64,000 nt of DNA, taken from the NCBI RefSeq assembly GCF_010634855.1, contig NZ_MWLQ01000030.1, positions 1 through 64,000 of the forward strand, in the 5' to 3' direction. Source of the DNA: Microbacterium sp. B35-30. GTDB lineage: Bacteria; Actinomycetota; Actinomycetes; Actinomycetales; Microbacteriaceae. Of the stretch, positions 47,257 to 55,706 are shown piece after piece. The notes beneath the pieces were generated by a model. The model did no database searches. It saw nothing but the letters and a program-made list of their open reading frames with translations, and had not been told where the DNA came from. A program made the translations under genes and the position numbers. Within the stretch, counting starts at the first letter, position 1. The number at the start of each line of letters is the position of its first letter.

Positions 47257-48519
47257 ATGATGTCGGACGGGTCTCAGGGGGGACCACCGCCGGGCTGGTA
47301 CAGGGACGCATCGCGCGCCGACCGCCTGCGGTGGTGGGACGGTGCTGCCTGGACGGAGGACTTCCGTCCGGCAATGACGGATGCCGCAGCCGCCGTCGAG
47401 GGTCTGCCCGATCACGCTGGGCCCGATTCGGTTGGGCCCGATTCGGTTGTGCCTGATTCCCTCGCGACGCCGACCGCGCCGCCGACAAGGCGGGTGCGGC
47501 GCGGCGCTTCGCAGACTGCCGCGGTGACGACGGACGCTGCGGACGCGGGCACGGGTACGGCGGATGCCGCTGGAGTACCCGCGGACGCTGCCGCGGATGC
47601 GGATGCGGATGCGGATGCGGAGACGGGTACGGCGGATGCCGCCGCAGCGCCGGCGAACGCTGCGGCGACGGCGGAGGCCGCCCCGGTGCGGGCGGAGGCT
47701 GGGACGGAGCGCGAGGCGGTGGTGCCGACGAGCGACGCGGACCAGGGGGTGCCATACCGACGCGACGGCCGGATGCACCCGGCCGCCAGTGAGGCGGAGC
47801 CGACCCTCGCGGGCGAGGCGGTCGACGTCGTCGAGGCGGGCCCGGGGGAGTCGGGGCGCGCGCATGAGCGTGGCACGAACGACGTCGCGCCGGGCGCCGA
47901 GGATCGTCCTGCTGCCCACGCCTGGCCCGCTCCCTCGTCGTTGGCTCTTCCCGCCGGTGCGGGCGAGCCGTCTGACGGCGCGCCTGACGCTGCGATGCCG
48001 GCATCCGCATCTCCTCCGACTGACGCTCCTCTTGCGGCATCCGAATCTCCGTCATCCGGCGCACCGGCGGCGGAGCCGCACGCGGCGAGCGTCGGACCCA
48101 TCCCTGACCAGATCGTGCCGCGCCGGCCGCCGCCGGCGGTGGAGCGCCCGCCGACGCCGATCGTTTATCAGCCGGTCGCGAGTTCGTACATCGGCGCGAT
48201 GCGGCCGCCGCTTCCCGAGGCGACTCCGCGGAACGTGCCGGCGATCGCGTCGATCGTGCTGCTGGCGCTGGCCGTGATCGGCGGGCTGGCAGTCGTGATG
48301 TGGCTGGCGGGCTGGGATCAGACGATCGCCGGGCTGGTGAGTCTGGTGAGCGTCGCGTTCGCTGCGGGTGCGTTCTTCCTCGCGGTCGGCGGGCTGATCG
48401 TGGCGGGCCAGCGGCGCACCGGCAAGGTGATGTCGGCGGTGGCCCTCGCGGTGTCCGTCGTGCTCGTCGCCTGGCTCGTGATCGTCGCCACGGAGCAGGC
48501 GCTCGCGATTCTCGCTTGA
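47257..48519 (+). CDS. DUF2510 protein with disordered linker and C-terminal helices
   Basis: 420 residues. Residues 9-40 are DUF2510 (PPGWYRDASRADRLRWWDGA then WTEDF). About 250 residues of Ala/Asp/Pro/Glu-rich low-complexity sequence follow. The last 100 residues have three or four helices: AIASIVLLALAVIGGLAVVM, TIAGLVSLVSVAFAAGAFFL and VMSAVALAVSVVLVAWLVIV. DUF2510 is a membrane-associated actinobacterial domain without known function. Hexanucleotide repeats in the linker suggest it expands by slippage. Confidence 0.85.
   Translation: MMSDGSQGGPPPGWYRDASRADRLRWWDGAAWTEDFRPAMTDAAAAVEGLPDHAGPDSVGPDSVVPDSLATPTAPPTRRVRRGASQTAAVTTDAADAGTGTADAAGVPADAAADADADADAETGTADAAAAPANAAATAEAAPVRAEAGTEREAVVPTSDADQGVPYRRDGRMHPAASEAEPTLAGEAVDVVEAGPGESGRAHERGTNDVAPGAEDRPAAHAWPAPSSLALPAGAGEPSDGAPDAAMPASASPPTDAPLAASESPSSGAPAAEPHAASVGPIPDQIVPRRPPPAVERPPTPIVYQPVASSYIGAMRPPLPEATPRNVPAIASIVLLALAVIGGLAVVMWLAGWDQTIAGLVSLVSVAFAAGAFFLAVGGLIVAGQRRTGKVMSAVALAVSVVLVAWLVIVATEQALAILA
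47593..47622 (+). repeat. Hexanucleotide tandem repeat in the DUF2510 linker
   Basis: Four GCGGAT copies and one GCGGAG encode an Ala-Asp run. Copy-number change keeps the frame. A nearby 15-bp pair (CCGATTCGGTTGGGC at about 47420-47450) shows the same kind of expansion. Confidence 0.85.
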
Positions 48520-48614
48520 CGGCCCGCCGCGTCCCGCCTGCGGCGATCGCTCGTCGAGGCGCCACGGGACGTCGATATCGCCGTACGCTGTGTGTGTTCG
48601 AAGGGAGGACCCGA

Positions 48615-48782
48615 GTGTTGATTCCCCGCGAGGATCCGTCCGCCCCTCATGTGCCCGAGCCTGGTGAGTCGAGCATTCCTGAGCTCGAGGACGACGAGAC
48701 CATCCCACCTCGCCCGGAAGAGGAGATCGCTGACCTCAACCGTGCGCAGCCCGACGTCGAAGACCACGGCCATCCCGCATGA
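48615..48782 (+). CDS. Small acidic hypothetical protein (55 aa)
   Basis: From GTG 48615 behind GGGAGGA (TTG 48618 is also possible). It is Pro- and Glu-rich (PREDPSAPHVPEPGESSIPE, then PRPEEEIADLNRAQ), probably disordered, with no domain recognised. The good ribosome binding site and clean G/C third positions support translation. Its stop overlaps a further 30-codon frame. Confidence 0.55.
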   Translation: MLIPREDPSAPHVPEPGESSIPELEDDETIPPRPEEEIADLNRAQPDVEDHGHPA

Positions 48783-48871
48783 CCCGCGAGGTCGTCCGTG
48801 TGGGCGACAACGTCGACATGGAGCGCGCGCTCGCGACCGCTGCCCTACCGCGTAGCGCCGGCCGCACTTGA
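48779..48871 (+). CDS. Possible 30-aa peptide coupled to the preceding small gene
   Basis: ATG 48779 overlaps the preceding stop as ATGA. The peptide MTREVVRVGDNVDMERALAT... ends after 30 residues. It is either a true micro-protein or the start of a gene cut short; the position alone does not decide. The rest of the gap to the HNH gene holds nothing I can support. Confidence 0.3.
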   Translation: MTREVVRVGDNVDMERALATAALPRSAGRT

Positions 48872-48913
48872 GACCTCACCCGACAGCGCGTGGGCGCGGC
48901 GGTCGGCGTTCTC

Positions 48914-50299
48914 TTACCAGGGCGCAGGCTCGATGGGCAGGTCGAGCGCGGTGGGTGTGACCCACCAGGTCGCACCCGTCATCTCGTCGCGGTAGAGCGT
49001 CCATCTGCTCTTGGACTTGATGACATGGTGTGGCTCGCAGAGCGGCCCGAGGTTGGTGTCGGCTGTCGCTCCGCCGTATTGCCAATCGATTCGATGATCG
49101 ATGTCGCAGGTCCGAGCGGGGCGAGTGCACCCCGGGCCGATGCAGACGGGGTCGCGCACGCCGAGCCATCTTCGCAGCGCCTTCGGGACGCGGTAGGTGG
49201 TGCGGTCGACGTCGAGGACGGTGCCGCTGATCGGGTGGGTAAGGATCCGCACCCAGCTGGTGGCCTCTCCGGCGAGCCGGCGGGCCGTCTCGCTGTCGAT
49301 GGGGCCGTAGCCGTCGAGCGTGGCGGGCTCGTCGTCGAGGCCGAGCAGCGTCATCACGGGGACGGTGATCGCGACGGATGGCCGGCGACGACGTGTCTCC
49401 GCCTCGTCGATCGTTCCGGTCGTCATCAGATCGAGCAGCACGTCGGCGCGGAGTTGCGCAAGCGTGCGCTCCTCGCCCGGCTGCGCTCGCAGATGCCGGG
49501 CTTGGGCGTCGGCGCGATCGTGTGCGGCGAGGACCTTTTCGACGGGCCCGAACACGGTGAGCGTCGCCATGCCGTCATGGTCTGCCTGGAACCACGCGTT
49601 GCGATCTTCGGCTGCCCGCTGGTGGCGCAGCTCGACAGACTCAGGGTGGACGCGCTCGCGCGCGACGCGCGCGCGCACTCGGAACTTGCCGGGCGAGAGC
49701 GTCCGCGCCGCCGTCGCGACGGCCTCGTCGAACCGCGCCCATGCCTCGGGGGCGTCGTCGGGAAACGATGCCGCCTGCTGCGCCACGGTCGTCGCGTTCT
49801 GAGCGGACACGAGTCCGGCACGGAAAGCGTTCCAGACCCGCGGGCATCGTTCGCGCAGGGTGTCGGCGTGCGAGGCCCGCGTGCGCACGGCGAACTCCGA
49901 CATCCCCAGCCGCACTGCTATGTCGAGCGCCGCCGCGCGGACAGCGATGTTCCGCCGCTCCGCGCGAACCTTGACGGCCGGACGGCCCTGAGGGTCGCGC
50001 CAGGCCGGATCCTGAGTCGGATCGGGCCCAACCCACGGGTCAGGGCAGGCCGCGGCATCCGTCATTATCGTCGCGATGGCGGCGTACTCGTCGGCGATCA
50101 GCACTCGAGCGCGAATGCTGAGGCCTTCGAGCGCGGTGACCGCGACGGTATGCGCTTCGCCGCTGCTTTCGAGCGCGGCCACCGCGACATCGGGGTGAGT
50201 CAGCTCATCGTCCGACGAGTCATCCGCCGGCAGGAAGTAGGGGTCGGCAAGGTCAGCGCGCCACTCCAGATCGGCTTCCATGTTCGCTGAGATGCTCAC
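48914..50299 (-). CDS. DUF222/HNH endonuclease (13E12 repeat family)
   Basis: 461 residues from ATG 50299 (ATG 50281 also possible). DUF222 covers most of the protein (LSIRARVLIADEYAAIATIM to AVTALEGL-type helices). The HNH nuclease end has Cys pairs in CIGPGCTRPARTCDIDHRID and then LGPLCEPHHVIKSKSRW. Many Microbacteriaceae carry several copies. In mycobacteria, relatives are DNA-damage inducible; the AT-rich upstream region contains GTTCACAGACATTCGAA, only a weak partial match to an SOS box. Function is unsettled. Confidence 0.9.
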   Translation of the reverse strand: MSISANMEADLEWRADLADPYFLPADDSSDDELTHPDVAVAALESSGEAHTVAVTALEGLSIRARVLIADEYAAIATIMTDAAACPDPWVGPDPTQDPAWRDPQGRPAVKVRAERRNIAVRAAALDIAVRLGMSEFAVRTRASHADTLRERCPRVWNAFRAGLVSAQNATTVAQQAASFPDDAPEAWARFDEAVATAARTLSPGKFRVRARVARERVHPESVELRHQRAAEDRNAWFQADHDGMATLTVFGPVEKVLAAHDRADAQARHLRAQPGEERTLAQLRADVLLDLMTTGTIDEAETRRRRPSVAITVPVMTLLGLDDEPATLDGYGPIDSETARRLAGEATSWVRILTHPISGTVLDVDRTTYRVPKALRRWLGVRDPVCIGPGCTRPARTCDIDHRIDWQYGGATADTNLGPLCEPHHVIKSKSRWTLYRDEMTGATWWVTPTALDLPIEPAPW

Positions 50300-50380
50300 A
50301 TATCAACACTATCCAAGTTCACAGACATTCGAAAGTAAATACGATAACGGTCGATGGGCACAGGATACAGCGTCGACTGG

Positions 50381-50684
50381 TCAGATCGGATCGCTGGCGT
50401 TGATCACGGCAAGAGTCAGGAGCGCGCCAACCAACGACGGGAGCACAGGGTCGACGGTGACGGAGAACAGGTCACCCACTCGAGGAAAGGCAGGCGCATC
50501 GCCTGATCCATTCGCGTCGGGCAGCCAGATCGTGATCGCGATTCCCCCCCACATCGAGCGCGGCGACAAGACCGGCCCCAAGGAGTTTGACCCCGCGTCT
50601 GGTCGCTCGCCGATAGACATCGGATCGCAACAGGTCGCGCGCACGAGATACGAATATCCGCTGCTTCGTCGGTTGCTTCGCCAC
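50381..50684 (-). pseudogene. Small membrane-protein gene broken at a G7 run
   Basis: From GTG 50684 the minus strand encodes VAKQPTKQRIFVSRARDLLR through GAGLVAALDVGG and then leaves frame at a run of seven G (plus-strand C run 50544-50550). Reading six G instead restores IAITIWLPDANGSGDAPAF and a hydrophobic end LPSLVGALLTLAVIN to the stop at 50381. The restored protein would have 100 residues with two membrane segments. It could be a mutation, a sequencing error, or a slippage switch. Confidence 0.55.
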
Positions 50685-50881
50685 GCGCGCGTGGTAGGGG
50701 AGCGCAACGACATCATCGGCGGGGGAACGGATGCCGCCGGCTGCAGTTCCCCAGCGCGGTCGCGGTCGCGGCGAGCGGATGTGGCCGCGCGGCCGTTCCT
50801 GTGCTCAAGAAACGCTCAGGGATCCGCGGGATCCGACCGGATCGCTCGGGTCGGCGCCGGGCTCACCATAGAATCCGGCGA
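50685..50881. other. Intergenic region without identified gene
   Basis: About 200 bp before the O-antigen-ligase-like gene. The minus frame of the broken gene stays open here for some codons but has no start. GGGATCCGCGGGATCC near 50820 is a short direct repeat. I see no promoter that I can support. Confidence 0.4.
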
Positions 50882-52345
50882 ATGGGGACCGATACATCGG
50901 TGGGGACCGATCAACTCAAGGGTGCGTTCGGCTTGCCGCGCACGGCCGACGGCGCGGTCGATGCGCGTGAACTGCTCATGCGCATCGGGCGCGGCGCGCC
51001 GGCGTTCATCGCGCTGTGGGGCTTGTTCTGGCTGACCGGCCGGGGGATCGCCACTGAGCGGCTCGACGTCGGGCTGGCGGTTGCGACCGCGATCCCGCTA
51101 TGGGTCGCATCTCACGCGTGGCGTCTGCCGTGGTGGTTGCATGCCGGTGCGGCATCCTTCCCGCTGTCGATCGCGATCGTCGCCCTCGCGCACGGGGACG
51201 CGACGGGAACCGTTCGAGGGTCGAAGCTCGCGTACGGAGCGATCCTGTTCCTCGCGATCGCCGCATGGGCGCGTACGGCGCGGCGCCGGATGATTGTCGG
51301 ACTACTCGTCGCCGGACTTGGCGCAGGCGCATTCGTGCTGTCGTGGTCGGCGTGGATGACCGTCCAGCCGAGGCCGTGGAACCTCATGAAGGGCACGCTC
51401 GACTGGCACAACCAGTTCGCCATGGAGATGATTTTCGGACTTGCGGCCGGCATCTTCGTCGCGGTGCTCGGCCGAGGTGTCTGGTCGATCTTCGCCGCCC
51501 TCTGCGCTGCGATCTGCGGTGCCGGCGTGGTGCTGTCCGGTTCGCGGTACGGTTTCGCACTCGCGTGCGGAGTGGTGGTTGCCGCGCTGGCGGCTGCGCT
51601 CATCGTCGGGCTTCGCGAGAAACAGAGGTCGCCTGTCGTTCGATGGTTGCTCGTCATCGCGGGGGTGGTGTTGCTGCCGCTGATCCTGCGGAGTCCGCTT
51701 TTCTTCCCAGGTACTTCGGCCGGGCTCAACCCGCTCGGCACCATGACGCAGCGTGGTGGGTTTCACTCTCTCGGCGGCGCTCGCATCGACTGGTGGATCG
51801 CGGCATGGCGCATCGGCGCGGATCACCCGCTGACCGGCACGGGACTGCTGACGTTCGCCGATGAGGCGGTCTGCTACGACGCCGTCGCGCAATGGCACCC
51901 CCACAACGAGTGGGCCTACGCGTGGGCCGAAGGTGGAATCGTCGGGCTCCTGCCGATGCTGCTGCTCGTGGTGGGCGTCGTGGTGCTGGTCGTGCGGTCA
52001 TTGCGACCGATGCCAGACGCCCCGGCGCTGCGCGCCGATCCGATGCGATGGGGGGCCGTTGCCGCGACGGTCGCAGCCGTGGGACACCTCGTAGTCGAGT
52101 ACGACCTGTACTACACGATGCTCGTGGGGCTGATGGCGACGGTCGGAGGGACGGCAGTGGCGCCGGTCGCAGCGCTGGCGAGGCGGAGCAGTCGGGCATT
52201 GACGGTCGTTGCGTGGACGGGAGTGGCGAGTGCGGTTGTCGTGGTCCTCCTGGCGATAGTGGGCGATCCGTCGTTCACGACATGGCCGTGGCCGGTTGCC
52301 GAAGGCTACTCCCATTCCTGCATCGGATCATCACGGACCACTTGA
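50882..52345 (+). CDS. O-antigen ligase family protein (Wzy_C-like)
   Basis: 487 residues from ATG 50882, about ten to twelve membrane helices. The Wzy_C/ligase signature is in the large outer loop: FADEAVCYDAVAQWHPHNEW followed by AYAWAEGGIVGLLPMLLLVV, with SGSRYGFALACGVV earlier. Relatives join glycans to lipid A, wall polymers or proteins. Lying directly before pilA, it is a candidate pilin O-glycosyltransferase of the PglL/TfpO type (inference). No glycan synthesis genes adjoin it, so the sugar donor would come from elsewhere. Confidence 0.82.
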   Translation: MGTDTSVGTDQLKGAFGLPRTADGAVDARELLMRIGRGAPAFIALWGLFWLTGRGIATERLDVGLAVATAIPLWVASHAWRLPWWLHAGAASFPLSIAIVALAHGDATGTVRGSKLAYGAILFLAIAAWARTARRRMIVGLLVAGLGAGAFVLSWSAWMTVQPRPWNLMKGTLDWHNQFAMEMIFGLAAGIFVAVLGRGVWSIFAALCAAICGAGVVLSGSRYGFALACGVVVAALAAALIVGLREKQRSPVVRWLLVIAGVVLLPLILRSPLFFPGTSAGLNPLGTMTQRGGFHSLGGARIDWWIAAWRIGADHPLTGTGLLTFADEAVCYDAVAQWHPHNEWAYAWAEGGIVGLLPMLLLVVGVVVLVVRSLRPMPDAPALRADPMRWGAVAATVAAVGHLVVEYDLYYTMLVGLMATVGGTAVAPVAALARRSSRALTVVAWTGVASAVVVVLLAIVGDPSFTTWPWPVAEGYSHSCIGSSRTT

Positions 52346-52486
52346 GCCAAACCTTGCAAAATCGTGAGCGTCTTCGCGATGCATGCATGAGCATGTTCCA
52401 GCATGATTGTCGGCGGGGAGGGGCATCGCGGTTCAAGCCGCGGTTCTTCATCCGGCCCTGACGGGTCCGGACATGCAAGCGACTGG

Positions 52487-52492
52487 GATAAT
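52487..52492 (+). promoter_or_regulatory. Candidate -10 element for pilA
   Basis: GATAAT lies 67 nt before the pilA ATG. The -35 is weak, and the leader of about 60 nt ends with GGGGAG as ribosome binding site. An upstream hairpin (CGCGG TTCAAG CCGCG at 52427-52442) may end the ligase transcript. Confidence 0.4.
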
Positions 52493-52558
52493 CGCCGTGC
52501 GTGTGTGGCTGGTCACGTTCTGGGCACTCAACGGAAACTGACACTGGGGAGACCGCAC

Positions 52559-52966
52559 ATGCGTGCATCCATCAAGAACTACCTCGAGGCCGCGAAGCGT
52601 CGCGAGGAAGACGGCGAGAAGGGCTTCTCGCTCATCGAGCTCATCATCGTCGTTGTGATCCTCGGCATCCTCGTCGCGATCGCTGTGCCGATCTTCTTCA
52701 ACATCCAGGACACAGCAGCACAGAACGCCGTCGACGCTGCTGCGGCCAACGGCGCCACTGCGGTTGCTGCAAAGCTGGCCAACCCGGATGACACGGCTAC
52801 CGTGGAAGCCGCGGCCGCCTCTGGTGGGACGCCAGGCAAGATCACGGTGACCCCCGTCACAGGCAAGAACACTGAGGTCTCGAACGTCTGCGTCAACGCG
52901 ACTGACGGTGACGGCCATGCGGCCGTCGCAGGCCCTGGGTGCACGGGCGTTAGCGCTACTCCGTAA
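52559..52966 (+). CDS. pilA: Major type IV pilin
   Basis: 135 residues from ATG 52559. The prepilin signal is a 21-residue basic leader ending in EDGEKG, then the cut site and FSLIELIIVVVILGILVAIA with Glu at mature position 5, the class III hallmark. The remaining part is short (about 80 residues) and Ala/Thr-rich, with a C-terminal Cys pair (VSNVCVNATDGDG, AVAGPGCTGV) that can form the D-loop disulfide. It is the first of the pilus genes and is followed by a hairpin, fitting a higher mRNA level than the minor pilins. Confidence 0.92.
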   Translation: MRASIKNYLEAAKRREEDGEKGFSLIELIIVVVILGILVAIAVPIFFNIQDTAAQNAVDAAAANGATAVAAKLANPDDTATVEAAAASGGTPGKITVTPVTGKNTEVSNVCVNATDGDGHAAVAGPGCTGVSATP

Positions 52967-52981
52967 GGCCCAATTCCACTG

Positions 52982-53017
52982 GCACGAGGGCCGGGGACGA
53001 TTCCCTGGCCCTCGTGG
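52982..53017 (+). terminator. Stem-loop after pilA
   Basis: CACGAGGGCC (52983-52992) pairs with GGCCCTCGTG (53007-53016) around a 14-nt loop, extended by a mismatch-containing flank. It lies between pilA and the first minor pilin and could reduce read-through or protect the pilA message. There is no T run. Confidence 0.65.
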
Positions 53018-53059
53018 CATGATGTCCGTGGGGATTCTGCCACTTGGGGAGGTGAGCGG

Positions 53060-53485
53060 ATGAGGGGTCGTAGCGAGGACGCTGCGGGGTTCAGCCTTGT
53101 CGAAGTCGTGATTGCGATGTTCATACTGGGAGTCATCGCGATCGCGCTGTTGCCTGCACTCATCAACGGCATCCAGTACTCGTCGCAGCAATCGACGGTG
53201 GCAACGGCGACTCGTCAACTCAACGCGATCGTCGAAGACGTGCGACAGGGTCAGCCCACATGCGATGACCTGGTCGACGCGAGTGCGACACAGATCTTCC
53301 AGGACGGTGCAGGGCGGGACTTCACTACCGCCGGCTCCTCGGGCGACTGCACCTCGTGCCCGATCGATGGTGGCGCTGCCATCTCGCTCGACCTGACGGC
53401 GGAGCAGGGCGGGCGGACGCTCGCGACCGTCTCTGCGCTGGTCTATGTCCAGGGTGCCAAGGCGGCAACAGCATGCTCCCCGTAG
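53060..53485 (+). CDS. Minor prepilin (PilV/PilI-like)
   Basis: 141 residues. Short leader MRGRSEDAAG, cut site, then FSLVEVVIAMFILGVIAIAL with Glu5. The soluble part has DVRQGQPTCDDLVDASATQI and a CTSCPIDGG pair. It is expected to be processed by PilD and to sit at the pilus tip or base. It overlaps the next gene by 13 nt, so the three following genes form a coupled unit. Confidence 0.85.
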   Translation: MRGRSEDAAGFSLVEVVIAMFILGVIAIALLPALINGIQYSSQQSTVATATRQLNAIVEDVRQGQPTCDDLVDASATQIFQDGAGRDFTTAGSSGDCTSCPIDGGAAISLDLTAEQGGRTLATVSALVYVQGAKAATACSP

Positions 53486-54039
53486 AAGATGGACGGCTCA
53501 ACGACCGCGGGCTCGGGCTCATCGAACTGATCGTGGCGATCCTCGTATCGACGATCGTGCTCGCCGGCATCGCAACCGTGTTGATCAACTCGTGGCTGAC
53601 GCAGAATGATGTGCTATCCACCAGCGAGGCGACGAACCGCGGCCAACTGGTCAGTTCAGCCATCGAGCGCGCGGTGCGGAACGCGACGGAGTTCAAGACG
53701 CAGGACGGCGATACCCAACTGTGGGTGCACACCGTCTACGACGACCCGACGGGCGCTGATCCACGTACGTGCCAGGCATTCGATCTCGGTGAAGGGAAGG
53801 CGCAGATGAAGCGTGCTGCCACTGACCTGGCTGCGGCCTCGCCGAGTGTTTGGATCGACGACTCCCAACAACGGTGGGTCGTCGAAGTGGAGCCAGCCGA
53901 CGGACTGCCAATGTTCCAGAAGGACGGACAGGTCCTCACGTATACGTTCGAGATCGCCACGGATTCAGCGCCGGTGCGGTTTCAAGGCGAAGTGTCGATG
54001 CGCGTCGGAGGGACCGGAGGGACACCATGCTGGCCTTAA
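53473..54039 (+). CDS. Minor prepilin (PilW-like)
   Basis: 188 residues from ATG 53473, inside the end of the previous gene. The prepilin motif is LNDRG then LGLIELIVAILVSTIVLAGI, where Leu rather than Phe follows the cut. The long globular part includes TNRGQLVSSAIERAVRNATE and ends TGGTPCWP. Size and layout resemble PilW in tip complexes. The next gene starts 13 nt before its stop, the same overlap as upstream. Confidence 0.85.
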   Translation: MLPVEDGRLNDRGLGLIELIVAILVSTIVLAGIATVLINSWLTQNDVLSTSEATNRGQLVSSAIERAVRNATEFKTQDGDTQLWVHTVYDDPTGADPRTCQAFDLGEGKAQMKRAATDLAAASPSVWIDDSQQRWVVEVEPADGLPMFQKDGQVLTYTFEIATDSAPVRFQGEVSMRVGGTGGTPCWP

Positions 54040-55706
54040 TTCAGCGGATGCGGCACCACAATCGCGACGACAGCGGGGCTGTCCTAGTGACGGTGGTTGT
54101 CGTCATGCTGGTTGGCTTCGTCATCGCGGTGACGATTGCTGCGAGCGTGTTCTTCACCATCGGAGCGAACCAGGGGAACAAGAGCAGCACTCAGGCATTC
54201 ATCGCCGCAGAGTCCGGCCGCGACGCGATCATCGCGGCAGTTTCGGACCCCGCCGCGTGCAGTTCGCTGGAAAAGACAGCCGACATGAAGTCGTTCCGCG
54301 CGTACAACCTGGAATCAGAATCAGGTTACGACGCAACGAAACCAACGTACGATGTGACGGCCCAGACTGGCCAGGACCTCGCGTCGCTGTCGGCTGCGTG
54401 CCCGGACGCGACCACGACAGTAATCCAGGTGACGTCTACTGGATCCGGAGCGGACTCATCGTCGACCACGATCGAATCGGACTACGCCTGGTTGGTGACG
54501 CAGAAGCAACCCGGTGGGGTCATGACCTACTTCTCTGGCGAATTCAAGGCAACAAAGGCTGATTACAAGGGCGACCTTGTTATTCGGCCGGACCCCGACA
54601 CAGGTATCGGCAACTTCGACTGCAACAGTGGTGGCGGTACGACTATTGACGGCAATCTGTGGGTGCTCGCCGGATATGTAGACCTCAATAACGACTGCAC
54701 AATTACCGGAACCATCTTTGCGAGCGGCAGGGTGACGATCGCTTCAGCGAAGTCCACAATCGGTGGAGATATTCGTGCTGTGGGCGATGTCAGCATCACC
54801 GCGAACGATTCGAGTGTTGCAGGCAACGTGTACACCGATGGCACTTTCACCATCGGGAAGAATGCCGCTGGTATCGGCGGCAAGTATGAGTCCGGCGGAA
54901 TCTCCACGATCGACAAGCCCGCGCAAGTCGGCAATCTCACTCAATCGGTTCAGAGATGCGCAACCACTCCTGACCCCGCAACACCGGGTCTGTGCATTAG
55001 CGACACTCCCGGCACCACGATGATCGACCCGTCACTGGCTCAAGTCCTGCTCATGACTCAGTGGATGGACATCTCAGCCAGCAGGAACAGCTGGGGCAGC
55101 GACGTCTATTGGCTTCCGGCTGCTCCCTGCGATGGGACAGACGTCCGTCCGGCCGCGATGGCCGCGATCGACCCCACATACACAAAGGTCGGGGTCGACT
55201 ACACGAGCTGCACGGGTGATGTGACTATCAAGCTCGGAAACGGTGCGATCACGCGGGATGTGGTGTTCCTCGTCAAGCCGACTGTCAACATGGACATCGA
55301 CATCGACACAATTACTACGACGGCAACGCCGCCCGACACACCGCAGTTGGTTTTCATCCACGGGGACGCGGGACCACTGACCAATCACATACCTCAGTGC
55401 GGCGTTACGCCGTCCGCGAGCGATTCGATCGACATCGCAACGGCAACGGACGTCCGCATGATGATGTACACGCCGTGCGGGATCGGGATGGCCAATCACA
55501 CCGAGTTCACCGGACAGTACTACTCGAACGATGACGGCAACGTCCGCTGGGTGCAGCCGGTATTCAAATGTGCAGACATGACATGGGGCCCGATCGATCT
55601 GGGGTGCGCTGTGGTCGCTGAGGCCGCAACGGGTGGGGGAACTCCTCCGCCTCCGACGCTGAGTCTCGGACCGCTCACTCGGCAGATCGAGAATCCGGCG
55701 CCGTGA
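54027..55706 (+). CDS. PilX-like anchored protein with beta-solenoid-like domain
   Basis: 559 residues from ATG 54027. The N-terminus has one helix (AVLVTVVVVMLVGFVIAVTI) after RDDSG, as in PilX-type proteins; a classical cut site with Glu5 is absent. About residues 205-300 are regular short beta repeats with Gly/Ile/Val: TIDGNLWVLAGYVDLNNDCT, TIFASGRVTIASAKSTIGGD and DVSITANDSSVAGNVYTDGT, like bactofilin or pilus-adhesin solenoids. The rest is Thr-rich with several Cys and a GGGTPPPP end. A tip adhesin or scaffold is possible; function is unknown. Confidence 0.75.
   Translation: MLALIQRMRHHNRDDSGAVLVTVVVVMLVGFVIAVTIAASVFFTIGANQGNKSSTQAFIAAESGRDAIIAAVSDPAACSSLEKTADMKSFRAYNLESESGYDATKPTYDVTAQTGQDLASLSAACPDATTTVIQVTSTGSGADSSSTTIESDYAWLVTQKQPGGVMTYFSGEFKATKADYKGDLVIRPDPDTGIGNFDCNSGGGTTIDGNLWVLAGYVDLNNDCTITGTIFASGRVTIASAKSTIGGDIRAVGDVSITANDSSVAGNVYTDGTFTIGKNAAGIGGKYESGGISTIDKPAQVGNLTQSVQRCATTPDPATPGLCISDTPGTTMIDPSLAQVLLMTQWMDISASRNSWGSDVYWLPAAPCDGTDVRPAAMAAIDPTYTKVGVDYTSCTGDVTIKLGNGAITRDVVFLVKPTVNMDIDIDTITTTATPPDTPQLVFIHGDAGPLTNHIPQCGVTPSASDSIDIATATDVRMMMYTPCGIGMANHTEFTGQYYSNDDGNVRWVQPVFKCADMTWGPIDLGCAVVAEAATGGGTPPPPTLSLGPLTRQIENPAP

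Noticed and set aside
50310..50340. Possible LexA/SOS box before the HNH gene
   Set aside because: GTTCACAGACATTCGAA matches only one half of the actinobacterial consensus well.
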